From Ulva prolifera (lineage: Eukaryota; Chlorophyta; Ulvophyceae; Ulvales; Ulvaceae), in NCBI GenBank assembly GCA_023078555.1, contig CM041196.1, forward strand, positions 10,496,985-10,560,984: a stretch of DNA of 64,000 bases. The letters are read 5' to 3'. The position numbers were made by a program, and so were the translations under genes. Positions 21,720-33,340 of this stretch are shown here, piece by piece. Within the stretch, counting starts at the first letter, position 1, and each line of letters opens with the position of its first letter. The notes beneath the pieces are model-generated. The model worked only from the letters and a program-made list of their open reading frames with translations, was not told where the DNA came from and did not search any database.

Positions 21720-24700
21720 TTACAAATATCGAGCTTCTACTGAAGACGATTGGTTGTAACAGTTGGTGAAATACACATGCTTGTGCATGGTATGCAGTGC
21801 TCTCTGCATCCTTTTGGAGATACGCTTGCCCTTATCTATGGGACTTGGCTGCACTGGGTGCCGCCTTGGGTCACATGCCACAACTGGAACTACCGGAAGA
21901 TGACTCATGTGCCGCTCAGTCTCCGGCAAGGTGATCGCGTCTGAGGACACGTTTATGGGATAAGCTGACATCACATTGTCAAACTTTAGTGCAGCGTGCT
22001 CACACCGAGTGACTGTGTTTCCCCCGCTCACTGCCCGCAAGAGGTCCGTACTGGACTTCGTCCAGACCCCAGACCCCTCCAGGGCTCGAAAGACCTTTCG
22101 CCCGAGCGCAGCTGTTGCCCACTTTGGGGTGATCTTGAACCCGACATCAGTCCCCTTGCGGACCTCGCATATTGCCAGCAACACTGACCTGTGCACTGGC
22201 AGTCCGCATAGCTCAGCACATCTACGTTTGTAAGGTTCCGGGCTGACTCGAGCTTCCACGAAGTACTTGATGTGTGCCAAACAGGGCACAGAATCAGGTT
22301 TAACCCTGCAAAACACAGAGCAGCGTAATGGAAGCGGTTGAAATGGGATATGAGGCACTGTAAAGTGCAGGCAGGTTTGGTTATGCTCACACAGCAGGCC
22401 AGCCGTACAGTATACATATGCGCGGGTCTCAGATGCAGAGCAAGAGCTACTGGTACGCACCTGTCCGCAAACACTTCGGTATACAATCCGGACACGTCCC
22501 GCTCACGGAGGCCACGGAACTCATTGCCCGCTGCGTAGACGTAGCCATATATACTTGCCCGCGTGAACCAGTACAGGTCATACATGGCTGCCAAGCGCCT
22601 TGGGGTGCACAAGGCGTTGCTCTGGTCAAAGGTCTCTGGTAGGCCACCCTTCAAGCGCGCAGTGGATTCCCCTGCAACCCTCCAGCAATATAGTTTCAGG
22701 GATGAAAATCACAGCAAGCTGTGCAGCTGATGCAGCCTATGCTCATCTGCATGCTGAAAGCTTGCCATGATTGCATGCAGCTGATTCTGAGATCAGCTCA
22801 CTTCAGGCTACTCATTGGTGAGTGCTCACCATGCAGGCTCGTGCCAGAGCCACTGAGTATAGGGGACGTACACATAACATCCTTCCGGGGCCAATCGCCG
22901 TCGGGATTCAACGCACTCGTGGTGTACAGATGAAAGCCCAGACAATTACAAGCCTCAATGTAGAACTTGGACTGCCGAGCGTACTGTGTCAGCCGGTGGC
23001 CCACGCCAAGCATCAGTGCCTGCTCTCGGTGAAGTGTACTTGGAGCATCATGTGCCGGCACAGGTGCATCACCTACAGCTGCATCATGCTGCTGTTGGGG
23101 GATCGGCTGGATAGCTGCAGCTGCGAGGGGCACCCTTGTGGAGGGACCAGCTGCGGCCGAAGGGGTTTGAAGAGCCTCCAAGGCCGCACTGCCCGCGTGT
23201 GTGGGATCAGACGCTGTGGACGTAGCGTTCCTCGGTGGGAGAGGCAAGCCCGGCGCGTCTACCAATGCTGCGTGCACCCACACATGCGCCATTCTGTCCA
23301 CCAAGTCATTCGCAATGGCCCCTTCGGCATTGCAGGTGCAGCGATTCCGGTAAGTGCGATGCCAACATCAGACAACAGGTGGACGGCCATCGCGTCGTGG
23401 GGAGCCCACAAACACTGCAGCGGTGGCACTCATGCATGCTGCTCGGACACACCAGCACATGTATATACATGCCATATATGGCATGCGCATCAATGTAGAA
23501 ACTCCCAAGCACGCAGCTCTATTCGTCTGAGTACTGCTTTGTATAGGCATTGACGTATCTGTGGTGGATAATTGGTGAAGGTCAGACACCCTAGCTCCAA
23601 GGTAGCAACCCGAGGATGTTGGCAGCCCCCTAGAGGATGGAAGAACATGTAGGCATGGCGGGATCAGAGATGGGCAGGTGCGCGCCTGATAGCTAGGCAG
23701 GCATCACAGCGGACCATGCGCTGCACCCACATGTCATTATCATCAGCTGGGTCCCCCACCAGCCGTGCAAGGTCGGCCATGTGGCCTGCCGCCTGATGAA
23801 GCTTGAAGGGAAATGAAAACTCATTTGGCTGGTCACGGAAGCAATGCTCAGCCACAGCGCCGTACGCATGCATGTAGGCCTGCGCCTCCTTGAGGCGGAG
23901 GTCCCATGCACATGCAGACTGCTCGGCCCCGACCCGCGTGCGTGATATGACCCCGTGTCGGAGAAATGCCCTGCACCAGAGTACTAACTGCGGTCTAGGG
24001 GGTACGTCAGTAGCCAGATCATTACGTGCAATGCAAGCTCGGACACACAGGACAGGCGAAGAACGTGGCAAAGCCGTAGGTAGACAGCACCTCAAATTCA
24101 CATGCATGGCTAGATTCTCACCACATTACCAGCAGATTTTCTGGAACCCCGAATTCAATCATATCATGAAAGAGGTATGGGGAGATGCTCTCGAGCCATA
24201 ATTGCATCTCCTCGATGGTCATAGGCGCAAGGTGCTCCAAGAAATTCACTGCCGTGCACGAGGGCGTGGTGCGCAGGCGCATGTGCTGAAGCCTTGCCCC
24301 GAGAACATGCCTTGCGTGGACAGGGTGCTCAATGGGCATGAACTGGGCCACGGCTTCATCAGCCGCTTCCCGATTTGACACAGCGAGCCGTACAATCAGC
24401 AGCATCACAAAGTTCTTCACGATTCCAAGGTATAAAACGTGGTAGGTTGCGAAAGGTGCATGGAAAGTTCTGCTGAAATACGGCAGGCGCGCAAACACAC
24501 ATGTACCCTGACTTCCAATCTGTACACAAAACCGTGCTGCACTGTGGCATACGCATGGCTGGTCGGGATGTGGCAGCATGTTGCAATGCATGGGCCCCAG
24601 GGGCACAGGGTTGTACAGAAGCACAGTACAAGTAGGACACCTGGGCAGCTCCGGCACGAAACTTCTTCATGGCGGCCACGCGAGATCCGGCTTTTTCACA

Positions 24701-24985
24701 TGTGGCCAAGCATTCGGAACGCAGCTTGTCGGCACGGCTGTCGCGGGCGGCCTTCTGGTGCTCCGTCATGACAGCGGTCCCCGGTCCATGCACGTGTTTC
24801 CCACACACGTACACGCGGACCGATTCCGCTTCGCGCTCATTGGCCGCAACAGGCGCCAACTTTGCAGATGCAGCGCCTGCGGACGGTGTGCCGACGCCCG
24901 GCCCCACCGCACAAGATGGAGTTACGGTGGCCAGGCTATCAAACCCGGAGGACATCAAAAACCTGCGAGAATGCACTAGCGGGGT

Positions 24986-25024
<39 letters not shown>

Positions 25025-28000
25025 TTACAACCACTGCAGCCACACGGCAGCATCATCATCATCATGCATGTTAGTCAACGACTTGTCCGATCACTGGGGA
25101 CCACGCACCCAAAAAACTTGGTTGCGTTGAATGACCCTTCCTCCCCGAGCAACGTGCAGATGTCACACGGACGCGGACCTGACCATTGGATGTTCTTGAA
25201 ATTTTTGTTTCGCATCGGGCCTTCAGCCATGAGCCCCGTCAATAATATGTACACAGTCAACGTTTTCTTGCCAATTACATTACCTTTGTCATCAAATCGC
25301 CATGTGGAGACCCGATGCAATCCGCCGCAGCCGCCGCTGTCATTAATAAAGAATTCTGATTAGTCAGCGCACCTCCAGCGCCATCGACCAGTGGCGGCAT
25401 CATGGCTCTCAGCTCTTTCAATGTTAATTCAAATAAGGAGTCATACACCGAATCCTCACATGGGCCATCGATGATTGCTAGCACAAAGATGTTGAAAGCT
25501 TTGGTCGAGTAGGCTTGGGGCATGTTCTGAATTCTGTGTGACACGCAGACCCGGTGGATGATGTCCGTGGCCAGTGAACGCGCACAAGGTAGATAGCGTA
25601 TGCATGCATACAACGTGAGCACACGCCGACACGTTCGTCGGAGCACCACACATGGAAGCAACCTAAAAGCACTGTGATGCGCTCACCTAAATCCCAGGAT
25701 GGTGACTCCGTACACGCGCCGCTTCCAGGGCTGGAAGCCGTCCATGCCCATCTTCAATAACACCAGCGTGGTTTCACTGCCATGCTCAGTGTCAGCAGCC
25801 CCGGTATCATCATGACGCATATGCATGGGTGGAGAGGCAGTCTGCCCGGTCTGAATGAATTGATGTAGAGGAAGATTCTGCTCCTCGGGTGTAAATGAGG
25901 CGAATCCGGCAATGAAATTCTCTGCAAGGTGGCGCATCCCACCGGAATTAAAGAACGAGCCAGCATTCTCCATCTCGGCAGCGGTGTCCAACTCGCTGAA
26001 GGAACGGGCCCACTCTTCAGAGATGAAGGCTGTCCGGATGAGATTTGCGATGCCAAAGTAACGCACACATTTTCTTGGATGCAGCACCCCGTTGTTTAGC
26101 TTCCTGCTCTCAGATACATTCATTGCGGGTGCCACATCGACAAGCAGCTGGTATGTTGTGCAATGCAAAAGATCACTTGACGAGGCAATAGGCTCTGTGT
26201 GTACACAAGTAAGAGGAAAAAAATGTTTAATCTGTAGAGAGCACAATATGGTGACTGCACAAGTTGCAATGCTTGAAGCAGCAAGCAAGGAATGTCTCTG
26301 TGTGATGTCACGGTGCATGCACATGTTCCAGAATCTAGTGTTGCACAGCGTACCCAGCTGTGTGCCCAGCTGTGTGCCCGAGCAAAGCATGACCGTACCT
26401 GAAGCGTTCCCGTTGGCAGCCTGCCACTGGGCACAGGTCGCTGGAAGTTCCTGGATAGTGTGGGTAGATATGGTCGCAGTCCTTGTCCGGGCACATTTGC
26501 CGAACTGGCATGCTGTCGAGTTCAGGCGTGTCTTGAAGCGGTTGCCGGAGCTGCTTTCGTAGCATGTAGAATGTTCTGGGCAGTCTGTGGCCGGGGGGCA
26601 AGATGGCTCCTAAGAGGGAGAGCCAGAACCCGAGCTCATTGTTGCTGATGCGGTGCTTTCGTTTACCAGCCGCAATACGGCTGACAACCTGCACTATGCC
26701 GCCCGAGATGCCAAGAATTCATTCAGCCATACTGTGGCTGCTGCCGTGTGAAGCGCACACGCACACCTATGCATGCTGACATGTGAGGATCAACACAGTT
26801 TGCATGCACCTGATACAGCATGCATGCACACGTGTGGCCATTGCACCTCCAGGACAGTGACAGAGCAGGTCGCTAGGCATTCTGTCTCCCAGAGCGGAGC
26901 TAGAGACGGATGCAGCAGTCCGTCATCGGCGTCCTCCCCAGCATCCTCATCAGTCCCTTCATCCTGTATATCTGCAACACGGGCGCACAGAGCCGGCCAT
27001 GGGCGGCCACAGCGATTGCACCTTCAGAATGTGGCATATCCAGCGGCAGAAGGCACACCATATAACATCTGTGCTCCGCGGATGCGGTCGCCCATCTCGG
27101 CAACATCACCTGCCGTACTGTCACCTTCCGAAGGCAGCAGCTCCTTTGGGATGTCCGCCACATCATGATGGTTGTCCGTCGGCATGCTGTCACAGTGTGC
27201 AGATGGAGCCCCTGTAGAGTCCACAACCTCTGATGTCAGCAGCTCTACAGCAAACTGTGAGAGGTGTGACGACTGTAGGCTTGAAAGACCTTCAGACATT
27301 GACTCATATGTACCGAATATACTGGCATCGGCCTCCGATGCTGCTGCTGCGGCATTGTTAGGTTCCATTTGAAAGCCATCACGCAGCTCAGTGGAGCTGC
27401 ATGCACTCATGGATTGATCGTTGCTGCAGCCGTCAGCTTTCTGGATGCTACACCCCATAGTTGTGTCTGCATGTTCTGCATCAGCATGCATTGTTGCTGG
27501 CCCAGCATCATTTGCAGACGGTGTTATAGACACTGGTGGAGAGACCGTGCAGGAGTCTAGGTGCAAGCCTTCATGACCGGAGTGTCCAGACACCCGGTCC
27601 ATGTCCACATGAGTACTATCATTGTGCGGTGCATTGTTGTCGCCCCGCGGGCGTGACCGACTTCGTTCCTGGATGTTGTTTAGCTGGGCGTGCAGGGTAT
27701 CCGTAGCATTTGCATGGGCTGCCTAAGGGAGAGCATGCATGCATGGACTACCTGGGGAGGGATACAGGTCCCGGCTCTCCCGGGAGTCTGGGAGGCGAAT
27801 CCAGTCCCACCAAACACACTCGTGCATCGCATATGCTAGACGCCTCTAGCATGTAAGTACAGCTGACAGGCACCCGACGCGTAGCAAGCAGTCAACAGAA
27901 ACCTTGTATTGGTTTGACTATGCCACGGAGTCTGCACACCGGACGCAGCGTAGTCTCCTCCAATTCTAGTCCTCCACTTGAGCTCATGCTCAAGGCTACC

Positions 28001-28204
28001 CTTCTCGCTGTTGGCCTGGATGTGCTTAGCACGATGCTTTCTGATGTTGTTCCGTGTGATGCCGGTATCACATGCCACATAGTACACTACATGCCCGCTG
28101 TTGAGCTGACACTTTGCTACCAACTCTGCCACAGCTGCGTGGCCAACTTTAAACATTCCCACCCGCTCCGATTGAGCATCGGAATCGGCTGTGGTGAGCG
28201 TCAT
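21720..28204 (-). CDS. CACTA/Plavaka-type (Tnp2, PF02992-like) transposase, multi-exon
   Basis: Minus-strand exons can be followed in order. 28204-27990 has a CxxC/HxxxH-like finger. 27608-27024 is an acidic Ser-rich region. About 26694-26390 reads LPRTFYMLRKQL, then CPDKDCDHIY and CPVAGCQRERFRY. 26192-25687 ends in LLKMGMDGFQPWKRRVYGV. About 25527-25350 reads QAYSTKAFNIFVLAIIDGP, then LKELRAMMPPLVDG. 25320-25075 contains PRPCDICTLLGE. About 24600-24118 reads FHAPFATYHVLYLGIVKNF. 24107-23664 reads PFKLHQAAGHMADLARLVGD. C-terminal candidates are 23304-22798, 22654-22470 and 22400-21750. This order is that of the PF02992 transposase of CACTA-type elements. One junction is clear: ATTTAG/GTGAGC at 25687/25686 spliced to about 25527-25534. 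Exon borders elsewhere are approximate. Whether the gene is intact is unknown. Confidence 0.75.
24986..25022. repeat. poly-G run of 37
   Basis: The plus strand has 37 uninterrupted G after GGGGT at 24981-24985. It lies between the transposase exon candidates and is probably intronic. Its true length may be mis-assembled. Confidence 0.95.
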
Positions 28205-28837
28205 AGTCCCAGCTGTCAGAGAGGCAAGGCTAGTTCATTGAGCAGCACGAATTGTGCATGCTTGTACACAATATGGACCCACCCGGCATACATACAGGCC
28301 CCTACAGAGGAACACCACGTTTCCAAGATGCACAGCCCCAAACTACTACCGAGCAAACGTTGCATCAAGGTACATTCGTGCACATCGATCGAATGCAGCG
28401 GCCTGATTCAATCTGACTGTGGCGCCTCCGTCACTGCACCTCAAGCCACCGCACGCTCGGGATCAGCACACGGCACAAGCATGACAGACACCTGTGTTGC
28501 CCAATGTCGGTAGCTTCCTGCGGCAGTGAGACGAAACAAGTCGTTGACCTGTCATGGTTGCGAGGCTACATGTGTGCACGCGCACTCGCAGCTGCCTTTG
28601 CAGCTGTGCTCGGCGCCGGCCGTGTGCGCAGCGCGACAGCACGACGGAGCACAGCTCCGGCGCCACTGGCGAACGACGAGCTGGAGCTGGCCGTGGCCGC
28701 GTAGGTCTATGCTTGCTGCGCCTTACAGCATCTGTAGGTTCCGTTACACATATGCGACGTACAAGTTGCTGCAGCATTACTGCGGAAGACTGAGCGTATA
28801 AAAACAGATCGGATGCTCATTTGATTGCGGTGCGTCT

Positions 28838-28846
28838 ACTGTAGTG
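28838..28846. repeat. candidate right terminus of a CACTA element
   Basis: Reading leftwards from 28846 the complementary strand starts CACTACAGTAG, the CACTA signature, about 640 bases outside the first exon of the minus-strand transposase. I could not find the partner end, so this is only a candidate. Confidence 0.3.
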
Positions 28847-29022
28847 GTCGCTCATATTCTCCTCTTATTTATGGGTGTTCAGCCTCATACTGGTCCTCAT
28901 GCACAGCCTCTTAAACACGACCCCAACCTCGTCATACTTATGAGGCTAATAATCGGTCCTCATATTGTATGAGGAGTGTTCGTATACTTATGCGACGCGA
29001 CATGCGGCGTAGTATGAGCGAC
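28847..29022. repeat. small inverted-repeat element (176 bp)
   Basis: GTCGCTCATA (28847-28856) and its reverse complement TATGAGCGAC (29013-29022) bracket a segment with several CCTCAT / ATGAGG motifs in both orientations. It could be a MITE or the subterminal repeat zone of a larger DNA transposon. Confidence 0.5.
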
Positions 29023-29389
29023 TCGGTAGAAGCTGCATTGCGATGTTCCGGTGGATATTCGACTGTACACACTATTACGTGATGATATGGTGCCGTGCCG
29101 CGGTGTCCATGTGAATTTGTGGTTCGCTCGCATCAACATCCGGTGGCCAGCAGAGCACCCAAGACGACCACCCCCCCATGCCCACTAGCACGACCACTCG
29201 TGGCTGTGCTAGTGGCGCATGGGAGACTGGTATTCTTGAGGGCAACTGCTCACTGCACCAGATGGACATTGAGGAACTGGAAGTATGTGGTGTCCATGGG
29301 CAGCTGGATTCACCTCCATTACCTGATACTATCAAAGCACTTGCTTGCATGCATTCACTGCTACTTGAAGCTCAAGTAAGTGGTTACCC

Positions 29390-30890
29390 ACTAGTTGCAA
29401 CTACTCCTCCAGTCAGTGTTGACCTGCTGGCTATGGGTTGGACAGCTCAGGTGTCCATGACAACAAGTAGTGCAAGCAGTGCAGAACGAACCTGCTTCTC
29501 GAGAGACGCCCCACACATGCAACTAATCCTGCATTCACCTCTAGTCAGTGTTGACCTGCCGTCTGTGGGTTGGACAGCACACGGCCAGGCCCAATAAGCA
29601 GTGCAAGCAGTGCAGACCGAACCTGCTTCTCGAGAGACGCCCCACACATGCAACTAATCCTGCATTCACCTCCAGTCAGTGTTGACCGGCTGGTTGTGGG
29701 TTGGATAGCACACGGTCAGGCCCAACAAGTAGTGCAAGCAGTGCAGAACGAACCTGCTTCACGAGAGACGCCCCACACATGCAACTAATCCTGCATTCAC
29801 CTCCAGTCAGTGTTGACCGGCTGGTTGTGGGTTGGATAGCACACGGCCAGGCCCAACAAGCAGTGCAAGCAGTGCAGAACGAACCTGCTTCTCGAGAGAC
29901 GCCCCACACATGCAACTAATCCTGCATTCACCTCCAGTCAGTGTTGACCTGCCGTCTGTGGGTTGGACAGCACACGGCCAGGCCCAATAAGCAGTGCAAG
30001 CAGTGCAGAACGAACCTGCTTCTCGAGAGACGCCCCACACATGCAACTAATCCTGCATTCACCTCCAGTCAGTGTTGACCGGCTGGTTGTGGGTTGGATA
30101 GCACACGATCAGGCCCAACAAGTAGTGCAAGCAGTGCAGAACGAACCTGCTTCACGAGAGACGCCCCACACATGCAACTAATCCTGCATTCACCTCCAGT
30201 CAGTGTTGACCTGCCGTCTGTGGGTTGGACAGCACACGGCCAGGCCCAATAAGCAGTGCAAGCAGTGCAGACCGAACCTGCTTCTCGAGAGACGCCCCAC
30301 ACATGCAACTAATCCTGCATTCACCTCCAGTCAGTGTTGACCGGCTGGTTGTGGGTTGGATAGCACACGGTCAGGCCCAACAAGTAGTGCAAGCAGTGCA
30401 GAACGAACCTGCTTCACGAGAGACGCCCCACACATGCAACTAATCCTGCATTCACCTCCAGTCAGTGTCGACCGGCTGGTTGTGGGTTGGATAGCACACG
30501 GCCAGGCCCAACAAGCAGTGCAAGCAGTGCAGAACGAACCTGCTTCTCGAGAGACGCCCCACACATGCAACTAATCCTGCATTCACCTCCAGTCAGTGTT
30601 GACTGCCTGGTTGTGGGTTGGATAGCACACGGCCAGGCCCAACAAGCAGTGCAAGCAGTGCAGAACGAACCTGCTTCTCGATAGACGCCCCACACATGCA
30701 ACTAATCCTGCATTCACCTCCAGTCAGTGTTGACCGGCTGGTTGTGGGTTGGATAGCTCACGGCCAGACCCAGCAAGCAGTGCAGATCGTGCAGAACGAA
30801 CCTGCTTCTCGAGGGGCGCCTCACACATGCACCTACTCCTGCATTCACCTCCAGTCAGTGTTGACCTGCTGGCTGTGGGTTGGACAGCAC
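29390..30890. repeat. 131-bp tandem array, about 11-12 units
   Basis: GTCAGTGTTGAC recurs every 131 bases from about 29413 to 30856. Units differ at a few sites, for instance CTGCCGTCTGTGGG versus CGGCTGGTTGTGGG, and three-unit blocks (about 29545-29937 and 30200-30592) repeat the same order of variants. Short overlapping ORFs on both strands follow from the repeat and are not genes. Confidence 0.95.
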
Positions 30891-31497
30891 ATGCGGCGGA
30901 GTGGTGACAGAGGCAGACAGGGCACGCAGGTGTATTCATCCGCGCGCCGACCGGACAGTGGATAACATAGGATAATCGAGGCTTGGTATGCATTATAATA
31001 CGGGATGTTTCGATGTGTCAGTCGCATAGGACGTACGTCAGATGGGCTGGGCTGCGAGTGTGTTAGCATGGCGGGATGTCAAGTGGGCTGTCCTGCGGTT
31101 GTATATTACACGCTGAGTGCCATATCACGGCCCTCCGCAGATGGTACAGATGTAGTGCAGGCCTGGTTCCTTTCGGTCGGTTCTTGTCCCGATCTGATCC
31201 CATCGCTCTGACATGGCGACGACGATCGCACCAGCGCCACGCTCGCTTTTGCGAGACTAGTCGTGGTGGTGCTCTCGTGAGCCAGATGAACGTTCACGTC
31301 GTCTTCTCGCCGTTGTCATACATTTTACGATTCGTCCCAGGTAACCACCTTCGTTGGACCCAGACATCGTTCGTCACTTACACACGGCCACGCCTTGGGT
31401 GCCTGCCAGTTGCAAGCTCGATTGGGGAATCCAATCATTACGGTTGCTGAAGTAATTTGTTGATGCTTCAATGTGGCTGTCCTGGTAGCACTACAGT
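30891..31497. other. no gene recognised
   Basis: This is unique sequence between the 131-bp array and the left remnant of the 172-bp satellite. It holds only short overlapping frames. Confidence 0.5.
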
Positions 31498-31600
31498 TGG
31501 GTCGGGTGTGATCTCCAGTCTCACACACAGAGTCTGGAACTCAGTCGCATTGTGTCCTACACGACCAGGCATCATGTGCATGGCCAGGCCTGGGGCCAGC
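31498..31600. repeat. left remnant of the 172-bp satellite
   Basis: From GGGTCGGGTGTGATCTCC to GGGGCCAGC this is the same sequence as within the array at 52469-53970. It is cut off by the gypsy LTR at 31601. The last five bases, CCAGC, are duplicated at 52469-52473. Confidence 0.95.
31596..31600. repeat. 5-bp target duplication of gypsy, left copy
   Basis: CCAGC at 31596-31600 matches CCAGC at 52469-52473. The uninterrupted satellite reads GGGGCCAGCCACC with one copy. Confidence 0.95.
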
Positions 31601-32390
31601 TGTTGTAATGGCCAAATCTGTCTGCTCAGAAGCACACATATTCCAGATATGCAGGCACCAACTGTGGATACATGTGTATGTATCTCAGGCTAGTGCCTTG
31701 CAAAACTTGAGCCAGGCGAAAGTTTACCAAAGGATACCTCAGAATGCCAGCATGTACCACGTCACAGCTGTGCACATGAGCTGCATGTATACAGCTACAT
31801 GTGCATAATTCCACATGCCCAAAAGTGCCACTAGCATTCCTCAACATGTATAATCTCACATACCAATCCCATGTATCATGCCACCTTTTGCCACAGCCTT
31901 TTGGCAGTGCGAAGTGCCAGCTCAGTGCATGACACGTCATGCATGCGGCGCATGCATACTCCTGGTCTGCGCTTGCGCACACCAAGGGTGCAGCGTCAAA
32001 GACCATGCCAGCCAACCTACGTCTGCGTATCCATGCAGCACGATGTTGCCGCATTGGATTGACGGAGCATGATACATGCCAAATCCCAATGCCCGCAGCA
32101 GATCGCCAGATCTCGCCGGATGCTGCACCCTGATCCGTACAGAGATCAACGGGCAGCGCGATTCCACAGTTCCACAGAGCTATCAGTAGCGAGGACAGCA
32201 CAAAGCAGGGATGGGCCTGGGCACATATATTCCAAGTGTTTTGCTGTGATCGACACACCTTTGGTCGATTGGGGCGCTCCTGTTCCAGTCATTCCACTGT
32301 GTGCTACATTGTTACCCGAGTCCTTCTCTCCTGTCGTTTCTGTACGCTCGCTAGGGTGCCCAGCTCCCTGCGCTACCCGATCAGTCAACA
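31601..32390 (+). repeat. gypsy 5' LTR (790 bp)
   Basis: It starts TGTTG and ends CAACA, a perfect 5-bp terminal inverted repeat, and is matched by the split 3' LTR. A 210-codon minus-strand ORF inside it is duplicated in the 3' LTR and needs no coding explanation. Confidence 0.97.
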
Positions 32391-32402
32391 GGTATCGGTG
32401 AG
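32391..32402 (+). promoter_or_regulatory. candidate gypsy primer-binding site
   Basis: GGTATCGGTGAG follows the LTR directly. It resembles the TGGTATC start of an initiator-methionine tRNA site but lacks the leading T, so the primer tRNA is uncertain. Confidence 0.45.
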
Positions 32403-32413
32403 ACTTCTCTGCC

Positions 32414-33244
32414 ATGGCCGATCCTAGCGGGTATAGTCAGTTTTATGCGTCTGTCGTTCAGCCTCCAGATGACGATGGCGTACCTCCCGACCTCATCCAA
32501 CTGTCAGGCTTCGACGCTTTGCAAGCAGCAGAGCGCGAGGCAATCCGCCTGGCCATATCCCTCCTGCTGACACTTACGAAGGCTTTCTTCGAAGCGACTC
32601 GACGCTCGTCTGTCGAGGTGCTGAAGTCGTACGGCCAGGCTTCCCGCACCCTGCTCCAGATGCTCGTCCAAAGCACCACCGACCAGACGCCCCCTCCGTT
32701 CGAAGCTCTTCGACGAAGGTCCCACCTGAATGGCGATCAAGTGCGCGAACAGCTGCGAGCAGCCACTGCGACAACCTGCGCCTCCAACTGGGGTCCACCT
32801 GTGGGCTGCGTGCGCGATCTTCTCTCCGTCAGCGCGATGGCCTTCTACACCTGGACTGGCGGCGCCCTCGCTGCCACCATTCTGGACTTCGTATATTCCT
32901 TCTCTACAGATGCTGCTGCCTGGGCAACCGTATGGCTACAGTGTCCTGTGGACCACTCCCACCTGGACTTCCCTGCCCTCGCCCTGCGCGTCACGTCGCA
33001 TCGCGCACGAAGCACCAGCTCCAGCCCCGCGGCCATGGTGTCGCAGCTCGCCACCCTCGCCGTCAGCGCCATTGAGCCGATCGTACGGTCCATGTACACA
33101 GCAGCGTCTATCCTACCTGGGACTACAGCGAACTACTTCGAGGAGCAGCTGTTCCGCGCGACATCCGCGCAGGTGGCAGCAGCGCCCGCGCTGCAGTACG
33201 CCGGCATCGTGCGATCGAACCTGGTACTGTTTACAAAAGAGTGA
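32414..33244 (+). CDS. gypsy ORF0: extra N-terminal Gag module
   Basis: The ATG at 32414 is in a strong context (GCCATGG) 24 bases after the LTR. The 276-residue product is Ala/Ser-rich and helical. Its middle (residues about 115-230, from ASNWGPPVGCVRDLLS to the block around PIVRSMYTAASILPG) aligns with residues 110-240 of the minus-strand Gag at 13033-10961, where the same module is fused to Gag without a stop. It ends at TGA 33242-33244 in the same reading frame as gag. I know no named domain for it. It may be a Gag matrix-like or targeting module. See the adjacent candidate intron. Confidence 0.75.
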   Translation: MADPSGYSQFYASVVQPPDDDGVPPDLIQLSGFDALQAAEREAIRLAISLLLTLTKAFFEATRRSSVEVLKSYGQASRTLLQMLVQSTTDQTPPPFEALRRRSHLNGDQVREQLRAATATTCASNWGPPVGCVRDLLSVSAMAFYTWTGGALAATILDFVYSFSTDAAAWATVWLQCPVDHSHLDFPALALRVTSHRARSTSSSPAAMVSQLATLAVSAIEPIVRSMYTAASILPGTTANYFEEQLFRATSAQVAAAPALQYAGIVRSNLVLFTKE

Positions 33245-33340
33245 ACGGGAGAAAACAAACACTGAAACCGAATCGCATCCGAATCAACTGCAACACACAC
33301 TCACACACACACGAACACTACAACCGCACTCACAACTCAG
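33224..33340 (+). other. candidate 117-nt in-frame intron or stop cassette between ORF0 and gag
   Basis: The segment starts GTACTG and ends CAACTCAG, so it has GT-AG borders. It is 117 bases (39 codons) and lies exactly between codons of the shared frame. It contains both TGA codons that separate ORF0 from gag (33242-33244 and 33263-33265). A 12-base direct repeat, ACCTGGTACTGT, lies at 33219-33230 and 33342-33353. From the second TGA to the first in-frame ATG at 33553 there is no start codon, although conserved Gag begins near 33400, so gag needs ORF0 to be joined to it. Confidence 0.55.

Noticed and set aside
29390-30890. CRISPR array
   Set aside because: Units are contiguous 131-bp repeats without unique spacers, in a eukaryotic context.
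31626-32258. 210-codon minus-strand ORF repeated at 40771-41403
   Set aside because: It lies wholly within the two gypsy LTRs. Its duplication is explained by the LTRs and it carries no known motif.
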